Source: Candidatus Limivivens intestinipullorum (lineage in GTDB: Bacteria > Bacillota > Clostridia > Lachnospirales > Lachnospiraceae). From it: a DNA stretch of 47,789 nt. Location of the stretch: NCBI GenBank assembly GCA_018711185.1, contig DVIQ01000059.1, positions 1 through 47,789 on the forward strand. Direction: 5' to 3'. Position numbers and translations under genes: made by a program. How positions within the stretch are numbered: the first letter of the stretch is position 1; every line of letters starts with the position of its first letter. Shown here piece after piece: positions 15,422 to 24,484 of the stretch. Under the pieces are notes generated by a model. The model was not told the DNA's origin, did not search any database, and saw only the letters and a list, made by a program, of their open reading frames with translations.

Positions 15422-17509
15422 TTACTCCTCAGAACCAAGCTTTCCGGCACGCTCCTGTACCTGCTTCTCCTGGATATCCGCAGGCGCCTGCTCATATCTT
15501 GCGAACTCATAGGAGAAATCTCCGCTTCCGCCGGTCATGGAACGCAGGGTCGTGGAATAACCGTACAATTCCATGGTGGGAACGTCCGCCTCGATGATCT
15601 GGTTGCCCTTGTGATCCGGGTTCATGCCCAGCACACGGCCGCGGCGCTTATTCAGATCGCCCATAACGTCGCCGGTATACTTGTCAGCCACAGTCACCTT
15701 CAAAGAGGAAATCGGCTCAAGAAGCACAGGGGAGGCCTCCATAAAGCCCTTCTTAAATGCCTGGATCGCCGCCGTCTTAAATGCCATTTCGGAGGAATCC
15801 ACCGGATGATAGGATCCGTCGTAGAGAACGGCCTTTACGCCAACCACCGGATAAGCGGCCAAGGGACCCTTCTGAACGGATTCCTGGATACCCTTCTCAA
15901 CTGCCGGGAAGTAGTTCTTGGGAACCGCGCCGCCCACAACTTCCTGTTCGAATACATACGGTGTCTCCAGATCCCCTGAAGGCTCAAAACGCATCTTTAC
16001 GTGGCCGTACTGTCCGTGTCCGCCGGACTGCTTCTTATACTTTGCCTCTACGTCAGATTTCTTGCGGATCGTCTCCCGGAACGCTACCTGGGGTTTCTCC
16101 AGCTCAATCTCAATCTTGTATTTCGTCAGCAGCTTGCTCTGAATGATGTCCAGATGCTGATCGCCCATGCCGTAAAGCAGAGTCTGGCGGTTCTCGGCGT
16201 CGTTCACCACCTTCATGGTCAGATCTTCATGGCTCATCTTCTGAAGAGCCTGGGCTACCTTGTCCTCGTCTCCTTTGTTCTTCGCGCGGTAGCGTTTGTA
16301 TGTATACGGAACGGATACATCGATCTTCGCGTACTGAATGGGGTGGCTCTTTAAGGAAAGGGTGTCTCCCGTGCGGGCGTGGCCCAGCTTTCCGATGGCG
16401 CCGATGTCGCCTGCGTGAAGCTCCGGTACCTCCACCGGCTTGCTTCCCTCAAACACGTAGAGCTTCGAAATGCGCTCCTCCACGTTTTTGTTGATATTGT
16501 AAAGGCTGTCGTCGTTTTTGATTACGCCGGAGCAAACCTTAATCATCGAATACTTTCCGATAAACGGATCCACAATGGTCTTAAAGATCTGGGCGGACTT
16601 TGTCTTGGAGAAATCGTAGTCCGCGGCGAACACATCGTTTGTCTTTGTGTCGATGCCGGCTTTCTTTCTCTTGTCCGGGCTTGGGAAATACAGCACAATG
16701 TCATCCAGAAGATTCGCCACGCCTTTCAGCTGGGTGCTGGAACCTAAGGTAACCGGAACCATGCTGCAGTCGTCCACGTTTGCCGTCAGAGCCATGAGAA
16801 TCTCAGGAACGGAGAACTCATCCCCGCTGAAATAGCGGTCCATGAACTCTTCGCTGGTCTCTGCCACAGACTCCAGAAGGATTTCGCGGTATTTTTCCAG
16901 ATACTCCATGCAGTAGTCCGGAATCGGGCACTCTTCCTTCTTTCCTTTTTCTACCCAGCGGCGGCCCTCCTGTTTTACGATATTTACATATCCCACAAAC
17001 TCCTCGTTCTCGCGGATGGGAAGATGGATCGGAGCGATTTTCTTTCCGTACAGCTCGGTCAGCTCTTCCACTACCTTACGGAAGCTGGCGTTATCCACGT
17101 CCATATCGGAAACGTAGATCATCCTGGGCAGGTTGTACTTTTCACACAGCTCCCAGGCCTTCTGGGTCCCGACCTCCACGCCGTTTTTGCCGGATACCAC
17201 GATCACGGCGGCATCCGCGGCAGCCGCAGCCTCCTGGGCCTCGCCTACGAAATCAAAATACCCCGGCGTATCAAGGACATTTACCTTCACGTCATCCCAG
17301 ATCACCGGAACCATAGTGGTATTAATGGAAAACTTTCTCTTTATCTCCTCTTTATCATAATCACTGATCGTCGTCCCGTCGGCGATATTTCCAAGTCTGC
17401 TGGTAATGCCTCCAAGATAAGCCATACCTTCCACCAGGCTTGTTTTTCCTGCTCCGCCGTGTCCGAGGATAACGACATTACGAATGCGGTCTGTAGTGTA
17501 AACTTTCAT
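15422..17509 (-). CDS. Divergent elongation factor G paralogue (EF-G2 type)
   Basis: A 695-residue translation factor with all five EF-G domains. The P-loop is intact (GHGGAGKTS, 16-24). Other GTPase motifs depart from canonical EF-G: switch I reads RKFSINTT instead of RGITI, G3 is DTPGYFDF with Tyr where canonical EF-G has the catalytic His, and G4 reads SDMD instead of NKMD. These changes are typical of the EF-G2 subfamily, whose best-studied members (Bacteroides EF-G2, mycobacterial EF-G2) differ in GTP use. Domain IV (GGHGQYGHVKMRFEPS) is preserved. The start is ATG 17509 after GGAGGA; an upstream TTG in frame overlaps that site. Isolated gene; the main fusA is presumably elsewhere. Confidence 0.85.
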   Translation of the reverse strand: MKVYTTDRIRNVVILGHGGAGKTSLVEGMAYLGGITSRLGNIADGTTISDYDKEEIKRKFSINTTMVPVIWDDVKVNVLDTPGYFDFVGEAQEAAAAADAAVIVVSGKNGVEVGTQKAWELCEKYNLPRMIYVSDMDVDNASFRKVVEELTELYGKKIAPIHLPIRENEEFVGYVNIVKQEGRRWVEKGKKEECPIPDYCMEYLEKYREILLESVAETSEEFMDRYFSGDEFSVPEILMALTANVDDCSMVPVTLGSSTQLKGVANLLDDIVLYFPSPDKRKKAGIDTKTNDVFAADYDFSKTKSAQIFKTIVDPFIGKYSMIKVCSGVIKNDDSLYNINKNVEERISKLYVFEGSKPVEVPELHAGDIGAIGKLGHARTGDTLSLKSHPIQYAKIDVSVPYTYKRYRAKNKGDEDKVAQALQKMSHEDLTMKVVNDAENRQTLLYGMGDQHLDIIQSKLLTKYKIEIELEKPQVAFRETIRKKSDVEAKYKKQSGGHGQYGHVKMRFEPSGDLETPYVFEQEVVGGAVPKNYFPAVEKGIQESVQKGPLAAYPVVGVKAVLYDGSYHPVDSSEMAFKTAAIQAFKKGFMEASPVLLEPISSLKVTVADKYTGDVMGDLNKRRGRVLGMNPDHKGNQIIEADVPTMELYGYSTTLRSMTGGSGDFSYEFARYEQAPADIQEKQVQERAGKLGSEE

Positions 17510-17554
17510 AGGATCGTCCTCCAATACTAGTTATTATATTTTGGCTATGGATAC

Positions 17555-17583
17555 ATTTTACTAAAAATTCTTTCAAAATTCAA
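17555..17583 (-). promoter_or_regulatory. Promoter of the EF-G paralogue
   Basis: On the minus strand, TTGAAT (17578-17583), a 17-bp spacer and TAAAAT (17555-17560), about 45 bp before the start codon. Confidence 0.6.
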
Positions 17584-17936
17584 CTCTTTTTTGTATATTT
17601 TCTTGTATAATTGTATTAATTAAAATGTTTCTCTCAATCACACCTTCCAAACTGCCTTTCTTTTTCCTGGAATACCTCATCAAATTATCCAATTTTCCCG
17701 GACATTTTCACGAATATTTTGTCTTTTCCATTTATGCATGTGTAATATATTTTGGGCGCTGAAATTTTCTGTAAATTACACGGAATCTGGATAGTCTCGT
17801 GTTGCTTTATTCTGCTCATTTTGTGTGAAACCGTAAGACCCATTCTGCCCGCCAGGCCGAATGCCGGAGGTGTTTGCAGATGCCGAGAATCGCCCTACTC
17901 CTTCTCTTCGCTTTTAAGATTTAAAGCGACAAAGTG
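17584..17936. other. AT-rich intergenic stretch with no gene seen
   Basis: About 350 bp between two divergent promoters. No frame has both a start with a ribosome binding site and recognisable content. The only structure noted is a weak 7-bp inverted repeat (GTGTAAT at 17740-17746, ATTACAC at 17775-17781). A small RNA cannot be ruled out by eye. Confidence 0.5.
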
Positions 17937-17965
17937 TTGACTTTTCCATACCGCGATAGTAAAAT
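17937..17965 (+). promoter_or_regulatory. Promoter of the aromatic amino acid operon
   Basis: TTGACT (17937-17942), a 17-bp spacer and TAAAAT (17960-17965), 70 bp upstream of the DAHP synthase start. No leader peptide with aromatic codons or T-box is evident in the leader. Confidence 0.7.
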
Positions 17966-18035
17966 GATTCCGAGTCATTGAAAAAGTCACATCAACCTTA
18001 TATAACAAAGGCATACAGAAAGGAAACCGCAGAAT

Positions 18036-19052
18036 ATGATTATCGTAATGAAGCCGCACGCTTCCGAAAAGTCCATTGAAAACGTGGTAAAAATGATCCA
18101 GGACAGCGGGCTTTCGGCCCATCTGTCCAAAGGCGAGGAAGTCACCATCATCGGCATTGTCGGAGATAAATCCAAAATTTCCAACCGCAACCTGGAAATC
18201 GCCCCAGAGGTGGACAAGCTTGTACAGGTAACGGAGAGCTATAAGCTGACGAATAAAAAATTTCATCCCACACCCTCCGTCGTAAAAGTGGGAAACACGG
18301 AAATCGGGCCGGATACCCTTTCCATCATGGCCGGTCCCTGCGCCATCGAATCCGAGGAGCAGCTTCTTACCATCGCCCATGCCGTAAAGGCGGCCGGCGC
18401 TACAATTCTGCGGGGCGGCGCGTACAAGCCCCGCACCTCCCCCTATTCCTTCCAGGGTCTTGAGGAGGAAGGACTGCGCTACATGAAAGAGGCCAGCAGC
18501 GAAACGGGCCTGGCCACCATCTGCGAAATTATCAGCGAGGAATCCTTAAACGCCGCTGTCAAATACGTGGACATGGTTCAGATCGGCGCCCGGAATATGC
18601 AGAATTTCCAGCTTCTGAGGGAAGTCGGCCGCTCCGGCCTGCCCGTCCTGTTAAAAAGGGGCATGGCCGCCACCATCGAGGAATGGCTGAACGCGGCGGA
18701 GTATATTATGGCGGAAGGAAACCGGAATATTGTCCTGTGCGAACGGGGTATTCGGACCTATGAAACCTCCACCAGAAACACGCTGGATATCAGCGCTGTG
18801 CCGGTATTAAGGGCAAAGAGCCATCTTCCGGTAATCATCGACCCCAGCCACGCCACCGGTGTGCGGGCTTACGTGGCGCCTCTTTCCAAAGCCGCCGTGG
18901 CGGTAGGGGCGGACGGCCTGATGATCGAAGTCCACAACAATCCGGCCTGCGCCCTCTCCGACGGCCCCCAGTCTCTGACCTGCCCTCAGTTTGAGGATCT
19001 GTGCCAGGAGCTGAAGCCCTACGCGGACCTGGCGGGAAGGGCTTTCCGATGA
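18036..19052 (+). CDS. aroF: 3-deoxy-7-phosphoheptulonate (DAHP) synthase
   Basis: First step of the shikimate pathway: phosphoenolpyruvate plus erythrose 4-phosphate gives DAHP. It is a 338-residue type I-beta enzyme. Residues 1-70 are a ferredoxin/ACT-like regulatory extension ([20 protein letters not shown]). The remainder is the barrel with [47 protein letters not shown] and IDPSHATG, which hold the metal and substrate residues. The extension is known to mediate aromatic feedback in relatives (Thermotoga). First gene of aroF-tyrA-aroA, with the next gene overlapping by ATGA. Confidence 0.95.
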   Translation: MIIVMKPHASEKSIENVVKMIQDSGLSAHLSKGEEVTIIGIVGDKSKISNRNLEIAPEVDKLVQVTESYKLTNKKFHPTPSVVKVGNTEIGPDTLSIMAGPCAIESEEQLLTIAHAVKAAGATILRGGAYKPRTSPYSFQGLEEEGLRYMKEASSETGLATICEIISEESLNAAVKYVDMVQIGARNMQNFQLLREVGRSGLPVLLKRGMAATIEEWLNAAEYIMAEGNRNIVLCERGIRTYETSTRNTLDISAVPVLRAKSHLPVIIDPSHATGVRAYVAPLSKAAVAVGADGLMIEVHNNPACALSDGPQSLTCPQFEDLCQELKPYADLAGRAFR

Positions 19053-20143
19053 CGGGCCTGACCGCGGGCTTTGTGGGACTTGGCCTCATCGGAGGCTCCA
19101 TAGCCCGCGCGCTGAAATACTATTATCCGGACTGCCGCATTCTTGCAAACGCCAGGAGCCGGGACACCTTAGACTACGCTCTTCAGGAGGGAATCATCGA
19201 CGAGGCCTGCCCCGTCGGCGAAGCCTTTCAGGATTGCGACTACATCTTTCTGTGCGCTCCCGTGGAGACAAACATCTCCTGTCTCCCCCTTCTGAAACCC
19301 TGGCTGAAGGAGGACTGCATCCTCACGGACGTTGGCAGCACAAAAACGGACATCCATAAGGCGGCCGAAAAGCTTGGCCTGGGCGCCTGGTTTATCGGCG
19401 GGCACCCCATGGCCGGCTCGGAAAAGAGCGGTATCCGCAGCTCCAAGCGGATTCTCCTGGAAAATGCCTACTATATTCTGACCCCTTCGAAAGACATTGC
19501 CCCGGAAAAGACAGAACGTTACCGAAAGCTTGTGGAGACCCTGAAGGCCATTCCTTTGATCCTCTCCTGTCAGGAGCACGATTTTGCCGTAGCCGGAGTC
19601 AGCCACCTTCCCCACATCGTGGCCTCCGCCCTGGTAAACCTGGTTCAGGATTCCGACACAGAGCATCAGACCATGAAAACCCTGGCAGCCGGCGGCTTTA
19701 AGGATATTACCAGAATCGCCTCCTCCTCCCCGGAAATGTGGGAACAGGTTTTAAGCACCAATCGTGAAAACATCATCGAGGTGCTGGACGCTTACATCAA
19801 CAGCCTTATTGAGACAAAAATCGCCCTGGCGGAACACGATCAGAAAGCCATTCATGAACTGTTCGCACGCTCCAAGGAGTACCGGCAGTCCATTCCCGAC
19901 GGCGCCGGCGGCCCCCTTCCGAAGATCTGGGGACTATACTGCGATCTGGTGGACGAGGCCGGCGGGATCGCCGCCCTGGCCACGATCCTGGCAACCAACG
20001 GCATCAGCATCAAAAATATCGGCATCGTCCATAACCGCCAATTCGAGGAGGCGGTTCTCTACGTGGAATTTTATGAAGAGGCGGCCCTGAAAAAAGCCGT
20101 TGAACTGCTTCGGAAATACCGCTACGTAGTTTACGAACGATAA
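19049..20143 (+). CDS. tyrA: Prephenate dehydrogenase
   Basis: NAD-dependent conversion of prephenate to 4-hydroxyphenylpyruvate in tyrosine synthesis; 364 residues. The nucleotide-binding motif GLGLIGG begins at residue 10, and DVGSTKTDI, GGHPMAGSEKSG and SHLPHIVASAL are the family's substrate-site motifs. An ACT domain (about 290-364, DEAGGIAALATILATNGISI) suggests tyrosine feedback. The start is the ATG overlapping the aroF stop (ATGA), a sign of translational coupling; longer in-frame extension upstream lies inside aroF. Confidence 0.94.
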   Translation: MTGLTAGFVGLGLIGGSIARALKYYYPDCRILANARSRDTLDYALQEGIIDEACPVGEAFQDCDYIFLCAPVETNISCLPLLKPWLKEDCILTDVGSTKTDIHKAAEKLGLGAWFIGGHPMAGSEKSGIRSSKRILLENAYYILTPSKDIAPEKTERYRKLVETLKAIPLILSCQEHDFAVAGVSHLPHIVASALVNLVQDSDTEHQTMKTLAAGGFKDITRIASSSPEMWEQVLSTNRENIIEVLDAYINSLIETKIALAEHDQKAIHELFARSKEYRQSIPDGAGGPLPKIWGLYCDLVDEAGGIAALATILATNGISIKNIGIVHNRQFEEAVLYVEFYEEAALKKAVELLRKYRYVVYER

Positions 20144-20148
20144 AACGC

Positions 20149-20183
20149 TCCGACGGCTCCGTTCTCTTTACGGCGCCGTCGGA
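20149..20183 (+). promoter_or_regulatory. Intra-operon hairpin between tyrA and aroA
   Basis: Stem TCCGACGGC (20149-20157) and GCCGTCGGA (20175-20183). It is followed by AAAAG, not a T-run, so it is more likely an mRNA-processing or stability element than a terminator. Confidence 0.45.
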
Positions 20184-20209
20184 AAAGCAGGAAAAGGAGC
20201 GCATAGATT

Positions 20210-21487
20210 ATGAAGTTTCAAAAATCCGCTCCCCTTCGGGGAGAGCTTTCCATACCCGGCGACAAGTCTATCTCCCACAGAGCCGTTATGCTCGGAGCTC
20301 TGGCCCGGGGCACCACAGAAATCACAAATTTCCTGGAAGGGGCGGACTGCCTCTCCACCATCCGCTGTTTCCGCCAGATGGGAATCGAAATCTCCATGGA
20401 AGGAGATCATGTTCTTGTGAACGGAAGAGGACTTGACGGACTCACCCCTCCCGGCCAGGTTCTGGACGTTGGAAACAGCGGAACCACCATGCGTCTTTTA
20501 TCCGGCATTCTGGCAGGCCAGACTTTTTCCAGCACCCTGGACGGAGATACCTCCATCCGGACGCGCCCAATGGGCCGCGTCATCACGCCCCTGTCCCGAA
20601 TGGGTGCGGACATCGCAAGCGTCCCGGGAAATGGCTGCGCGCCCTTGCAAATTCACGGAAAACAGCTTTCCGCCATATGCTATCCGTCCCCTGTGGCCTC
20701 TGCCCAGGTAAAGTCCGCGGTTCTTTTCGCCGGGCTGTACGCCGATGGCGTCACCAGCGTTACGGAGCCCTGCCTTTCCCGAAATCACTCGGAAATCATG
20801 CTGGACTACTTCGGCGCCAGGGTTCACGTTCAGGGAACCACCGTGTCCATAGAGCCGCGTCCCAGTCTGGAAGGCCAAAAAGTGGAGGTGCCGGGAGACA
20901 TTTCCTCCGCCGCCTATTTTCTCGCCGCCGGCCTTCTCGTGCCAGGTTCCGAGCTTTTGATTAAAAACGTGGGGATCAATCCCACCCGGGACGGCATTCT
21001 CCGGGTTCTGAAGCAGATGGGCGCTGATCTCTCCCTGGAAAATATCCGCCAGGACAGAGGGGAGCCCTCCTGTGACATTCTCGTAAAGTCCTCATCCCTG
21101 AATGCGGTCTCCATCGGCGGAAGCCTGATTCCCGCTCTCATTGACGACCTTCCGGTCATCGCGGTTCTGGCGGCTTTCGCACAAGGAACCACCGTCATCC
21201 GAGACGCCCAGGAGCTGAAGGTCAAGGAGTCCAACCGCATCGATACCGTTGTGGAAAATTTACAGGCAATGGGCGTTTCGGCAGAGGCTGCGCCGGACGG
21301 CATGATCATCCATGGCGGACGTCCCCTTCAGGGCGCGGTTATTGACAGCCACCAGGACCACCGGATCGCCATGGCCTTTACCGTGGCGGCCCTGGCCAGC
21401 GAAGGAACCACTGTCATCCGGGGAGCGGACTGCGTAAACATCAGCTATCCCGGCTTTTACCGGGATCTGAAAGCCCTGGCCAGATGA
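20210..21487 (+). CDS. aroA: 3-phosphoshikimate 1-carboxyvinyltransferase (EPSP synthase)
   Basis: Transfers enolpyruvyl from phosphoenolpyruvate to shikimate 3-phosphate; 425 residues, full length. Visible hallmarks: PGDKSISHRAVMLGALARG near the N terminus, GNSGTTMRLLSGILAG, DGDTSIRTRPMGRVI, and the C-terminal KVKESNRIDTV and DHRIAMAF. Third gene of the aromatic operon. The ATG has AAAAGGAGCGCATAGATT before it. Its stop overlaps the start of an unrelated membrane protein frame (ATGA), with one arm of the dispersed palindrome directly after the junction. Confidence 0.96.
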   Translation: MKFQKSAPLRGELSIPGDKSISHRAVMLGALARGTTEITNFLEGADCLSTIRCFRQMGIEISMEGDHVLVNGRGLDGLTPPGQVLDVGNSGTTMRLLSGILAGQTFSSTLDGDTSIRTRPMGRVITPLSRMGADIASVPGNGCAPLQIHGKQLSAICYPSPVASAQVKSAVLFAGLYADGVTSVTEPCLSRNHSEIMLDYFGARVHVQGTTVSIEPRPSLEGQKVEVPGDISSAAYFLAAGLLVPGSELLIKNVGINPTRDGILRVLKQMGADLSLENIRQDRGEPSCDILVKSSSLNAVSIGGSLIPALIDDLPVIAVLAAFAQGTTVIRDAQELKVKESNRIDTVVENLQAMGVSAEAAPDGMIIHGGRPLQGAVIDSHQDHRIAMAFTVAALASEGTTVIRGADCVNISYPGFYRDLKALAR

Positions 21488-22502
21488 AGCGTAACGGTTC
21501 AGGCAAGTACCTATTCCAGAACCGCAGATGGGAATGCTTTAAAATACTGGCGGCCGGGCTGTTTCTCCTTTGCAGCCGGCCGCTCGGCGGTATTCTCTCA
21601 GACAGTCTGACATACCGCTACGGCTGGCGGAACACGGAGTATATCCTGCGGCTTATAGCGCTTCTTTTTCTCATCGGAAGCGTTTATTTTATCGGACGCC
21701 GTTTTTTCCGGTTCCGCAGAACCGATTACGAAAGTTTGCTGCTTCTTGGTATGCCTGACAGCTGTGTCCTGAGCTGGTTTCTGTTCACGAATCTTTCTTT
21801 TTTCTTCATTCAGGCCGCTTTTGTCCTTCTTTTGACGGATGCAGGATCTGTTTTCTGGGCGGAGGCTGTACTCTCCGGCATGGTTAACGGGCTACTTCTG
21901 TCCCTTGCGGCGATTCTTTTTATTCAGAGCCCGCTCTTTTCCCACCGGAAACTTCTTCTGTGCATTGGCGTTCTTTTTGCGGGCTTGGTTCTTTGTGCCG
22001 CCGGGGCGTCCTGGAACCGTTCCGGGAATCGCCCGCCGGGAAAGCCGGAAATTTGCTCGGAGATTTTCTTCATCACACTGGGAAGAATCTGCTCTGCATT
22101 CCCGCATGCACCTACCTGCCAGCAAGCTATTCCTTGGAAAGGGACTGTCAATTCCTGTACTGTATGTCACCCTGCTCATTCAATCGTCTGCTGAAAGCAC
22201 AGATATTTGGAGGCATCCTGCTTATCGGCGACAACCTCCTTGTTCTGCTGCTGCTTACGGGAACCGCATTCCCAATGCTTCTTCTCCTTTTCGGAATGAT
22301 GGCGTTCCTGTCCGTATACCTGAACACCGCGCTTTACGCAGAGTATCCCAGGCCTGTCTCAAAGGGCCACTTTCTTAAAATCATTTTGGAAATGCATCTT
22401 CCGGTGCTGAATATCATCAAGCTTGTCTCCTGCTATTCCAGGGGAAAAGCGAACTGGAGCGATTTGCGAAATGGAAAAAAACAGTATTTTGAAGATTTGT
22501 AA
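21484..22502 (+). pseudogene. ABC-2-like permease, split by a frameshift
   Basis: Two overlapping frames together make one multi-pass membrane protein. The first (from 21484) gives four or five hydrophobic segments up to about 22010. The second (to 22502) continues with HHTGKNLLCIPACTYLPAS and three further segments. Joining them needs a -1 shift somewhere around 22010-22080, near the G-rich run GCCGGGAAAGCCGG. I see no classical slippery heptamer, so this looks like a mutation or a sequencing error rather than programmed frameshifting. The ATPase gene overlaps the 3' end, so the pair was an ABC transporter. Substrate unknown. Confidence 0.65.
21491..21502. repeat. Single arm of the dispersed palindrome
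   Basis: GTAACGGTTCAG with no matching second arm; GCAAGTACC follows. It lies just after the aroA stop, within the first codons of the frameshifted permease. It may mark an old insertion or rearrangement point. Confidence 0.5.
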
Positions 22503-23184
22503 CCTCACAAAACAATACGGAGGAAAAGCCGGAATCACAGGCATTTCCTTTGCTCTAAAATCAGGGGAAGCCGCTGCCGTCATAGGCCCAAACGGCGCTG
22601 GAAAAACGACCCTTTCCAGAGCCGTCTGCGGGCTGAGCCGTATCACAGAGGGCAGTGTTCTGCTGGACTCGGTTCCCACGTTTCGATGCCGGGAGCGAAT
22701 CGGTTACATGCAGGATAATCTGGATTTCTATGAAAAGATGACGGTATATGAAACGCTTGATTTTTTATGCGCGGTAAAATTTCACGGCGAATACACCGGC
22801 GAAATCAGCCCGTATTTAAAAAAATATCATCTTTACGACCACCGGAACCAGAAAATCAGCAGGCTATCTCTTGGCATGAAACGGAAAATGTCCCTTATCA
22901 TGGCCCTGCTTGGAACTCCTCGCCTTTTGATTCTGGACGAACCTACCAATGGCATCGACACCGCCGACATTATCCGCTTAAAACAGGATCTTCTCGCCTT
23001 TCGCGAAAACGGCGGTATTGTTCTTGTCACAAGCCATGTTCTTGACTGGGCGGAAAAGACATGTACTCGTTTTCTTTTCCTGAAATCCGGAAGAATTGCA
23101 GGTGATTATGAGGCTGTATCCCTGCACACAGATCTGGAGACGCTGTATGAAAGGCTCTATCTGACCGGTGAAGCCCCTGCGTAG
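22471..23184 (+). CDS. ABC transporter ATP-binding protein
   Basis: ATPase of a membrane transporter, 237 residues. Walker A GPNGAGKT is at 39-46, the signature is degenerate (LSLGMKRKM), and Walker B is LLILDEPTNG, followed by a switch His in TSHVLDWAE. The start is ATG 22471 after CTGGAGCG; a longer frame upstream overlaps the permease. The nearest type is the ABC-2 class (CcmA-like). Its partner permease overlaps by 32 bp and is frameshifted, so the transporter may be non-functional. Confidence 0.85.
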   Translation: MEKNSILKICNLTKQYGGKAGITGISFALKSGEAAAVIGPNGAGKTTLSRAVCGLSRITEGSVLLDSVPTFRCRERIGYMQDNLDFYEKMTVYETLDFLCAVKFHGEYTGEISPYLKKYHLYDHRNQKISRLSLGMKRKMSLIMALLGTPRLLILDEPTNGIDTADIIRLKQDLLAFRENGGIVLVTSHVLDWAEKTCTRFLFLKSGRIAGDYEAVSLHTDLETLYERLYLTGEAPA

Positions 23185-23196
23185 CAAAGAAAAACA

Positions 23197-23214
23197 GCCC
23201 CGCACAAGCGGGGC
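23197..23214 (-). terminator. Terminator for the thioesterase gene
   Basis: GCCCCGC, loop TTGT, GCGGGGC on the minus strand, followed by TGTTTTTCTTT. It also lies 13 bp after the plus-strand ATPase stop. Confidence 0.8.
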
Positions 23215-23220
23215 CGCAAA

Positions 23221-23646
23221 TCAGGAATCCTGTTCGTTCTTCATTTTTTCGAAAAACGCGTGGTATTCCGGTTTGTCATGTTTTAAAAGCATTAACTTTC
23301 CATCCGGGTTCAAAAAGCAATGCCTTGTCCGTCCCTGGCAGCGAAGAACCCCGGTTTTCTTATCCTTCACCTCATAGGACAATTCCAGTACCGCTCCGTT
23401 AAACTTCTCAATCCGGGGCCTGATCAGAACCGTATCCCCAAAGCGTACCATGGAACGATAGGATGCCTGGGCCTCTACCACCGGAATAACGACGCCGTCC
23501 TCTTCAATTTTCTCATAAGAAATCCCCGCCTGGGCCATAAACCACAGGCGCGCCTCCTCAAACCACCGGATATAATTGGAATGGTGAACAATTTTCATCT
23601 GATCCGTCTCGTAATACTGAACCACATGCTCATACTCAGGCAGCAA
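23221..23646 (-). CDS. Hot-dog fold acyl-CoA thioesterase (YbgC/4HBT family)
   Basis: Cytosolic thioesterase hydrolysing an acyl-CoA; 141 residues, normal for the family. The opening VQYYETDQMKIVHHSNYIRWFEEAR carries the catalytic Asp and the central helix. Substrate unknown. The apparent start is TTG at 23646, five bases after AGGA; no ATG is available in frame at this position. It is a single gene between its own promoter and terminator. Confidence 0.8.
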   Translation of the reverse strand: MLPEYEHVVQYYETDQMKIVHHSNYIRWFEEARLWFMAQAGISYEKIEEDGVVIPVVEAQASYRSMVRFGDTVLIRPRIEKFNGAVLELSYEVKDKKTGVLRCQGRTRHCFLNPDGKLMLLKHDKPEYHAFFEKMKNEQDS

Positions 23647-23773
23647 ACCTTTCCTCTCCTTTCACGCGCATACGTCCGCTCTCCGGCCGCGGCGTCCGCG
23701 CTGTTTTCGCGTTTCCGCGTCGCTTTCCCGCGGTCTGCGCGGCATATGCGCATACCGCGGGGAACTGATTACT

Positions 23774-23801
23774 ATCATACTACAAAAATTATTTTTTTCA
23801 A
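23774..23801 (-). promoter_or_regulatory. Promoter of the thioesterase gene
   Basis: On the minus strand, TTGAAA (23796-23801), a 16-bp spacer and TATGAT (23774-23779). The roughly 120-base leader to the start is very rich in CGCG steps and contains an imperfect hairpin (CGCGG...CCGCG, 23738-23759), of unknown role. Confidence 0.5.
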
Positions 23802-23833
23802 CGGAAAGTTTCGCCGCCAGTCCCTGGCATGAC

Positions 23834-24472
23834 TTACTCCTCCTGCCTGCGCAGCGTTCCGTGATCAAGCTCCAGCACTTCATCAGCTTCCCGGGCCAGC
23901 TGCCTGCTGTGGGTTACGACGATAACGCATTTTCCCAGCTCATGGGCCGTTTTCTTGATCAGTTCAATGATCTCGCCGGCCGTATCCTCATCCAGATTTC
24001 CGGTGGGCTCGTCTGCCAGGAGCACCTTTGCCTCGCTGGCAAGAGCCCGGGCAATCGCCACGCGCTGCTGCTGCCCCCCGGAAAGCTGCAGTACATTCCG
24101 CTTCCAGTCCTCCTGTGGGATACTGACCCTTCGCAGCAATTCTTCCGCGTCCTTTTTCCCGCCAAGCTTTACATTTTCCTCCGTGGTAAGGTAATCGATC
24201 AGATTGTAGTTCTGGAATACCAGAGAAACATTATGCCGGCGGTGATAATTCAGTCCTTTTTTGCGGATATCCTCGCCGCCGTAAAAGATGCTTCCCGACA
24301 CCGGATTATCCAAGCCGGCCAAAAGGGAGAGGAAGGTGGTTTTGCCGGAACCGCTGGAACCGACAATGGCGTAGAAGGCGGCTTCCTCAAAAGCAGCGGA
24401 TACCTGATTCAGTATGACTCTGTCCCGCTTTGATTTATAGAAATATGAGATGTTTTTCGCTTCTATAATCAT
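23834..24472 (-). CDS. ABC transporter ATP-binding protein, MacB/LolD type
   Basis: ATPase of 212 residues partnering two FtsX-like permeases. Walker A GSSGSGKT (38-45), Q-loop [12 protein letters not shown], signature [15 protein letters not shown], Walker [13 protein letters not shown], and H-loop VVTHSRQLA are all intact. This class moves or senses peptides or lipoproteins through mechanotransmission rather than classical import. Last gene of a four-gene minus-strand operon (lipoprotein, permease, permease, ATPase) that faces a two-component system. Confidence 0.92.
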   Translation of the reverse strand: MIIEAKNISYFYKSKRDRVILNQVSAAFEEAAFYAIVGSSGSGKTTFLSLLAGLDNPVSGSIFYGGEDIRKKGLNYHRRHNVSLVFQNYNLIDYLTTEENVKLGGKKDAEELLRRVSIPQEDWKRNVLQLSGGQQQRVAIARALASEAKVLLADEPTGNLDEDTAGEIIELIKKTAHELGKCVIVVTHSRQLAREADEVLELDHGTLRRQEE

Positions 24473-24484
24473 TTTTCATTTCTC

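Noticed and set aside
17740-17781. Small RNA or terminator in the gap before aroF
   Set aside because: Only a 7-bp inverted repeat with a long loop; too weak to claim.
22020-22080. Programmed -1 frameshift in the ABC permease
   Set aside because: No X-XXY-YYZ heptamer in the right frame and no obvious stimulatory hairpin; mutation or error is simpler.
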